Shown: one piece after another, positions 59,083-64,000 of the stretch
Position numbering within the stretch: position 1 is the first letter of the stretch
How the letters are laid out: every line of letters begins with the position of its first letter
Origin: Bromus sterilis
Taxonomy: Eukaryota; Streptophyta; Magnoliopsida; Poales; Poaceae
Length of the DNA: 64,000 bases
NCBI GenBank assembly: GCA_950022295.1
Contig: OX465598.1
Coordinates: 181,841,501 to 181,905,500, forward strand
Direction of reading: 5' to 3'
Program-made: the position numbers and the translations under genes
The notes under the pieces: model-generated
Database searches by the model: none
Told to the model about the DNA's origin: nothing
The model's input: the letters and a program-made list of their open reading frames with translations, nothing else

Positions 59083-59568
59083 ATGGCTTCCCCAAGTTCC
59101 CCCAAGGACAAGTTCCTCGTCAACGTCATCAACCCGTACCTCGCAGAGGTGAAGGGGAACCCTAAAACACTTTGGGTGGAGGATGGTGTCCTCCACAAAG
59201 AATATCTAAAGGGACCGGTCAAGGAGGGGAGCACGAAGGCCAGGCTGGAATAAGTGTAGCAAGAAGTCTTCAAGTACAAGTTGATGATCGAGCGTGGTGT
59301 CGAGTCCAACTTCGACATCATCACCGAGCTGAAGAAACAACATGAGGAGGGGATGAAAGAAGTGCAGTCAAGCATATCTGCACTGGAGACCAAAGTGTTC
59401 GAGCTTCAAGGACACATCTATGACCTCCAAAACTAGAACTATGAGTATGAACTAAAGGTTTTGCGCATAGGCTTATCAGCCGACTGCAGGATCCGGGAAA
59501 CTAAAGAATCATGTATGGATGGAGGACCTTTGCCATGGAAGCGTTTTTCTAAGACTTACCCGGTATAG
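59083..59568 (+). pseudogene. third frame of F downstream of pol (decayed)
   Basis: A frame starts MASPSSPKDKFLVNVINPYL and can be followed for 161 codons to a TAG at 59566-59568. It is interrupted by TAA at 59251-59253, TAG at 59257-59259 and one more TAG after IYDLQN. Frame and codon use stay coherent across the stops, so it was once a gene. The middle (ITELKKQHEEGMKEVQ and ALETKVFELQGHIYDLQ) has a heptad-like pattern and probably forms a coiled coil. No signal peptide or membrane segment is visible, so it does not look like an envelope protein although it sits in the position of the Athila third ORF. Function unknown. Confidence 0.7.
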
Positions 59569-61241
59569 AAGAATGAAGATCAAGAGTGAAATCTTCATTG
59601 GTAATGGAATTCCCTTAGCTTGTTCCAAGCTTGGGGGAGTGCCCGGTATCTTTATCTTTATCTTTTATCTTTTTTGGTCAAGTTTAGTGGCATATCGTGT
59701 CTAGGGAAGTTGTATTATAAAATAGGTGTTTGCATTGAGGTTTATCACTCCTTTGTGGAGTGTCTTGTATCCGTGAGTGTGCAGTTGTCGATGATGGAAT
59801 ATTAATGAGAAGTATATTGGTTTCTTCGTTGCACTTGGTATTCTCTTCATGCAATCAACCTTATACGCTGATTATTATGGGCGTATTGACCTTATATATC
59901 AGGTTTGGCTTTGAAAACTTTATTTAATCTTGGCAAACATAGCTTTGGTCATAACAACAAGCATGAGTTTTTCTAGTAGCAACATAGCCAAAAACTTTAT
60001 GTTCTTATGCTTGAAGTGTTATGCTGACAAGGAAGACAACTTCATGTTTCATTCCAATTCTTAATTCTAGACTTTATATTATTTTGCATCCAAGTCAACG
60101 TCATTTGTCTGCTCTTAAAATCCTTTGCTAGCCAAACCTTGTACTAAGCGGGAATATTGTTGTGCACTCATACCTTGAAACCTCAACTTTCCAAAGACTC
60201 CACCATACCTTTCCTATTTGTGGTATTTCAACGCCACTCCTAAAGTAAATTATTGATGTGCTATCTTTAAACCTTCAAAATAGTATTACTCCTTGTTTTG
60301 TGCCTCTATTTTAGCTCATTAGGAAGTAGTAGATAATTCATGATCTTATCATACTGGACAAGCTTTATCTTGGGTTTGCATGTCTAATCTGCAAACCCCT
60401 AATACAAGGAGGGACTGGCATGAGTGCGCCCATCTCACAAAAGATAATAGCAACAAAAAAACCCTCCTTCGTGCTTTTTTTATCAGAAATAAGAAAACTT
60501 TGGTAGTGATAAACAAAGGAGACTAAGCAGATGTGATCGTCCCCACCTTGGGAGTCGTCCCTCGAAACTTGTCCAGTATTAGAAGTATTGGGCTATCTAC
60601 TAGCATCGTTGACGAATTATGCATCTCAAAAAATCGTATTTTATGATCCTATTGATTTCAAAACCACTAAAAGCTCTAGCACATGAGTTTTCCCTACTTC
60701 CCTCTACGAAGGGTTAAGCCTTTACTTTTATGTTGAGCCAGTAAACCTACTTCTTTCTATCCCACAAAGAGCAGACACCTTATGTTGAGAAATATGCATG
60801 CATTTACATTGTCTCATTGAGAATTGCCATATTACATCTTTGTTGACATTATCATTAAGATAAGCAGGTTGTTTGTTGAGCCATGCTACATCAAAAATCT
60901 TCCTTTGTGTTAGTATTTTCACTTCTTGACTAATAACATGTTCTTTCAAAAGCTTAAAATGATCTCATCAAAATATAAGGAAAGAGCAAAATTTAAAAGT
61001 TATTTGTTGTTCTTTGACCAAGGACATGTTTGCCATGGTTTGATGAGTTCCCTTAGCCCTACTCTTTCATAAGGGTCATATGAGTTGAGCTTGCTATTGA
61101 GGATGCTTTAGTTTGGTTGAAGAAATTACGATGCTTCTTGTCTGTATTCTTATTATCGACACTTCACTTTCTAAACTTGTGGACACATTTATCAAGCTTA
61201 GTAGTCGCTTGGGGACAAGCGAGGTTTAAGCTTGGGGGACT
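59569..61241 (+). mobile_element. 3' untranslated region and polypurine tract of F
   Basis: About 1.7 kb without a supported gene. It contains AAGCTTGGGGGAG near 59630 and ends with AAGCTTGGGGGACT (61228-61241), the polypurine tract that abuts the 3' LTR. The long T/A-rich stretch between them is typical of the 3' region of Athila-like elements. Confidence 0.7.
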
Positions 61242-61906
61242 TGATACGTCCAAAATGCATCACTATTTTACATCACAATTTACCTATATTCATTCATATA
61301 TTTCGTATTATGATGATGTTCTTATAGTGTTTTAGCTTGTTTTACACAGTTTACAACTTTTCGGTGCCGAAGTAGTTGACGCAGGAATAAGCGGGGAAAA
61401 TTGCACGTAGAGTGGCCATATTTGTACATCTCCAAATGACCTGAAATTCACGGGGCATAAATTTATGAAGATATAATGAAGACCGACCGAAGGGCAGCCG
61501 GAGGGGGGCCACCAGGGCTCCAGGCGCCCTGGTGCCCCCAAGGCCGCGCCAGGTGGCCGCCTGGGGGGTGGGTCCCACCTCCTGAGCCCCCTTTCTCCTA
61601 TATCTCCCTCGTGACCTTAAAATCCTGGAACAAGAAGAGTTTCTGGAGTTCCGCCGCCGCTCCATGGCGGAAACCTATAGAGAAGAAAAGACCTTTCTGG
61701 CGGGCAGATTCCGCCAGGGAGAGCTCCTCCCGGAGGCGGAGATCGTCCTCATCGTCATCACCATCGTCACAGGCATCATCGGGATCATCATCACCATCAT
61801 CCCCATCACTAGCAATATCTACATCCTCATCCCATCTCATCTCGCCATTGCAATCTGAGTTGTAACTTGCACTATTCATCCCCTCTACTTAACCGGTGTT
61901 GATTAT
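61242..61906 (+). repeat. 3' LTR of F, upstream part
   Basis: It starts TGATACGTCCAAAATGC after the polypurine tract and is cut at 61906 by element G. The remaining part of this LTR would lie right of the window. A TATA-like CCTATATCTCC is at 61597-61607. It does not overlap the portion of the 5' LTR that is preserved. Confidence 0.8.
61739..61850. repeat. degenerate ATC/TCA trinucleotide-rich tract in the F 3' LTR
   Basis: Repeated ATCGTC, ATCATC and ACCATC units. They give an Ile/Thr-rich frame on one strand and an Asp-rich frame on the other, neither of which is a gene. Confidence 0.75.
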
Positions 61907-63360
61907 TGATGTTTACGCACGCTTCTATTCTTGTAGACTATGTTGGGCCTCCAAGCGCAGAGGTTTGTAGGAAACAACAATCTCCCTCAAGTGGATGACC
62001 TAAGGTTTATCGAACTCAGGGTAGTAGAGGTTGAATATGGTCTCTCTCAAGCAACCCTACAATTAAGATACAAGACGTCTCTTGTGTCCCAAACACACCT
62101 AATACAACTTGGACTTGTATAGGTGCACTAGTTCGGCGAAGATATGGTAAAATATGGGTGATAGGTGTGGCAAAATAAAGTAATATAAATCTGTAATAAA
62201 AATTACAGCAAGCAAACAAGTAGTAAACGTGAGCACAAACAGTATTGCAATGGTGGAAACAAGGCCTAGGCTTCATACTTTCACTACTGGAAAATCCCAA
62301 CAACATTAACATAGTCTAATCACATGATATTTCCACTAAAACATGCATTGGAGACGTACTCGGAGGTCATTCTTTTGTGGTCAAGAGAGGACGAGAATTT
62401 TGTAGGGATAAAAAAGCACACCTTAAAGTTCGTAGTTCTCATCTACGGATTTCCCAATGTCTCCGCGGCCATCCAGAGAGAGTACCACAATCACCACAAC
62501 TTATCTCAAGGATAGTCAAAGACAAGCACCAAGAGACTCTCAATCTTCAATCCACACACAAAATAGGAAATCACTCATGAATTTTTTTTCTAATCCATGT
62601 CCAATAGACCCCTGTCACCATGGTCTCAGGGATTATACTAGATAAATACAAGTGAGTACATCAAATACCATACATAGGAGAAGGGGAAACATCATGGGAT
62701 CATCCTAGATTAACATAGCCTATGATCACAATCAAGATCACATCATGGGAGAGAGAATTGACCACATAGCTACTGTAGAAACCTCAGCCCCGAGGAGGAA
62801 CTAATCCCGCATCATGGAGGGAGGATGCAACATCGATGGAGATGAATCCGGGGGCACTTACCCATCTCGGAAGGGTTCCGGCACAGGATTTCTGGTCCCC
62901 CAAAGCTTGTTGGCGATGGCGGCGGAGATCGGAATTGCTTCTGGAGAAAAGGGTTCTAGAATCAGGGTTTTCGCATCGGGAGAATAAATAAGGGCCAAGG
63001 GGGCAGCTAGAGGAGGTCGCAGTCGCCCAGGCGGCATGTGGGCGAGGCCACCCCCTAGGCCGCGTCGGGTGGCCGCCTGGGTGACAGGAGGCCCCCCTCC
63101 GGCTCTCCTTCGGGCGTTTGGAGGCTTACGGTACGCTGATCTTTTATATATTTTTTCCGGAATTTTACTGGCACTTTAAGTAATGGGAAAACCTGAAATA
63201 CAAAAACAGCAGAAAACAGAAACTGGCACTGTGGTGCACTGAGTTAATAGGTTAGTCCAAATATGATCAAAAGTGTATGAAATTGTATCAAAAGCATAGC
63301 AATATCACCCAAAACATGCATGTAGCAAGCAGAAATTATAGATACGTTTGCGACATATCA
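61907..63360 (-). repeat. left (3') LTR of element G, an Athila-like element
   Basis: On the minus strand it starts TGATATGTCGCAAACG and ends GCGTGCGTAAACATCA, about 1.45 kb. The polypurine tract to its right shows that the element runs right to left and continues beyond the window. The candidate target site is ATTAT at 61902-61906; its mate is outside the window. The LTR is related to that of F but in inverted orientation. Confidence 0.82.
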
Positions 63361-64000
63361 ACATCCCCAAACTTAATTCATACTCGTCCTCGATTAGGTA
63401 AATGATAACAAGCATAATTTCTATGGTGACATGCTACCAACCATATAAGAACTTTTAAGGCTAGCAATCAAGGCATGTAATTCAATTCGAGTCATAAAAA
63501 GCAAGAGTCTATATTAGCATTGAAACAAGCAACATAAGAACATAAAGGTGCAAGAGCTATCGCTGTTCGTGACTTGAATGTCTCGAAATGGTGTTTGCGT
63601 GTAAGAAGTGGGAGATGGGAATACGAGAGAGAGAAACATAAAAAATTTGTTGAGAATTTAATCTACTAAAGTTTCACAATTAGTCTTCTTTGGAATCTTA
63701 TCTTGACTCTTCCCCAGACCACTAGCCAAGTACAAGTCAAACTGATCCACTCCCTTTCGATATTTTCAGCACTCATGCAAAGGATGAGCGTAAGCAAGAA
63801 AATTTACACTTAGGATGGCAAAGAGATAGATATGGTGGAGGAGGAAGAAAAAAAGGTGTGAAAGGCTCACATAAATGAGGACAATCATAGGCGAGAGAAA
63901 GCCAAATGATAGATATGATGTGAGGAGTAGGGATTGCCATGCAACGGATGCACATGTGAGCTATGGAAAGCTCTCCAATGGAACTAGTGGGGGTGAATAC
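63361..64000 (-). mobile_element. internal 3' end of element G
   Basis: The minus strand has the polypurine tract AAGTTTGGGGATGT (63361-63374) directly before the LTR. The remaining 630 bases are 3' untranslated sequence with no supported frame; pol and the far LTR lie outside the window. Confidence 0.75.

Larger units (their letters stand above)
20725..61906 (+). mobile_element. element F: Athila-like Ty3/Gypsy element split by nested insertions
   Basis: The + strand element consists of 5' LTR pieces at 20725-21208 and 53784-54000, a tRNA-Asp-type PBS at 54012, decayed gag and pol at 54117-58715, a decayed third frame at 59083-59568, a polypurine tract ending 61241, and a 3' LTR from 61242. 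Copia element H and its nested passengers sit in the 5' LTR, and element G interrupts the 3' LTR at 61907. The PBS type, the gag style and the extra frame after pol are those of the Athila group of plant Gypsy elements. The family resembles common Triticeae Athila elements; I do not assign a name. Confidence 0.8.

Noticed and set aside
61598..61879. Asp-rich 93-codon minus-strand frame
   Set aside because: It comes from the ATC/TCA repeat in the F 3' LTR; repeats of this kind always give acidic frames on one strand.
1..64000. CRISPR arrays, bacterial operons, riboswitches, rRNA and tRNA genes
   Set aside because: None of the expected repeat, Shine-Dalgarno, terminator or cloverleaf patterns was seen; the tRNA-like matches are primer binding sites of retrotransposons.

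Overview
This window reads as intergenic DNA of a large, repeat-packed grass genome, most probably a Triticeae species (wheat, barley, rye or relatives). No host gene, tRNA, rRNA, CRISPR array or bacterial feature is visible. Nearly every base can be assigned to LTR retrotransposons, most of them nested inside one another, plus one LINE. The clade assignment rests on recognisable Athila-like, chromovirus-like (Tekay/Del-like) and Triticeae Copia-like termini and proteins. The species is inferred, not proven.

Layout. 1-2522: end of a 5' LTR (element B, + strand), its tRNA-iMet primer binding site and leader. 2523-16828: element C (- strand), a non-coding element with LTRs of about 4.4 kb. Its left LTR has lost about 1.3 kb and is interrupted by a 4.1-kb solo LTR (5115-9199, target duplication AGGAG). 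16829-17105: a second copy of the end of the B LTR. 17106-20724: the 3' end and LTR of a Gypsy-type element (E, + strand). 20725-61906: an Athila-like Gypsy element (F, + strand), whose 5' LTR is split by a Copia element (H, - strand, 21209-53783, target duplication AAGGG). Inside H lie a 14-kb Gypsy chromovirus-like element (D2, - strand, 24149-38209, target duplication GTTTT) and a non-coding LARD-like element (A, - strand, 41150-53464, target duplication CTCGC). A in turn carries a 5'-truncated LINE (46924-48453, 34-bp target duplication). 61907-64000: LTR and first internal bases of another Athila-like element (G, - strand) inside the 3' LTR of F, leaving the window at the right.

The order of events can be read from the nesting: F, then H inside F, then D2 and A inside H, then the LINE inside A. 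C entered a B LTR, and the solo LTR later entered C. All protein-coding regions (D2 gag-pol, H pol, F gag-pol, LINE RT) carry stops, frameshifts or deletions, so none looks autonomous. D2 is the least decayed. A and C code for nothing but keep the PBS, polypurine tract and LTR termini, so they could only have moved using enzymes from another element. They share with D2 a palindrome next to the polypurine tract, which suggests the D2-like chromoviruses as relatives or helpers.

I found no novel defence, biosynthetic or regulatory system. The unusual items are a duplicated stretch of F LTR inside the Copia element, an unexplained reading frame upstream of gag in D2, the shared palindrome, a decayed third reading frame in F, and several small template-switch-like rearrangements in pol.
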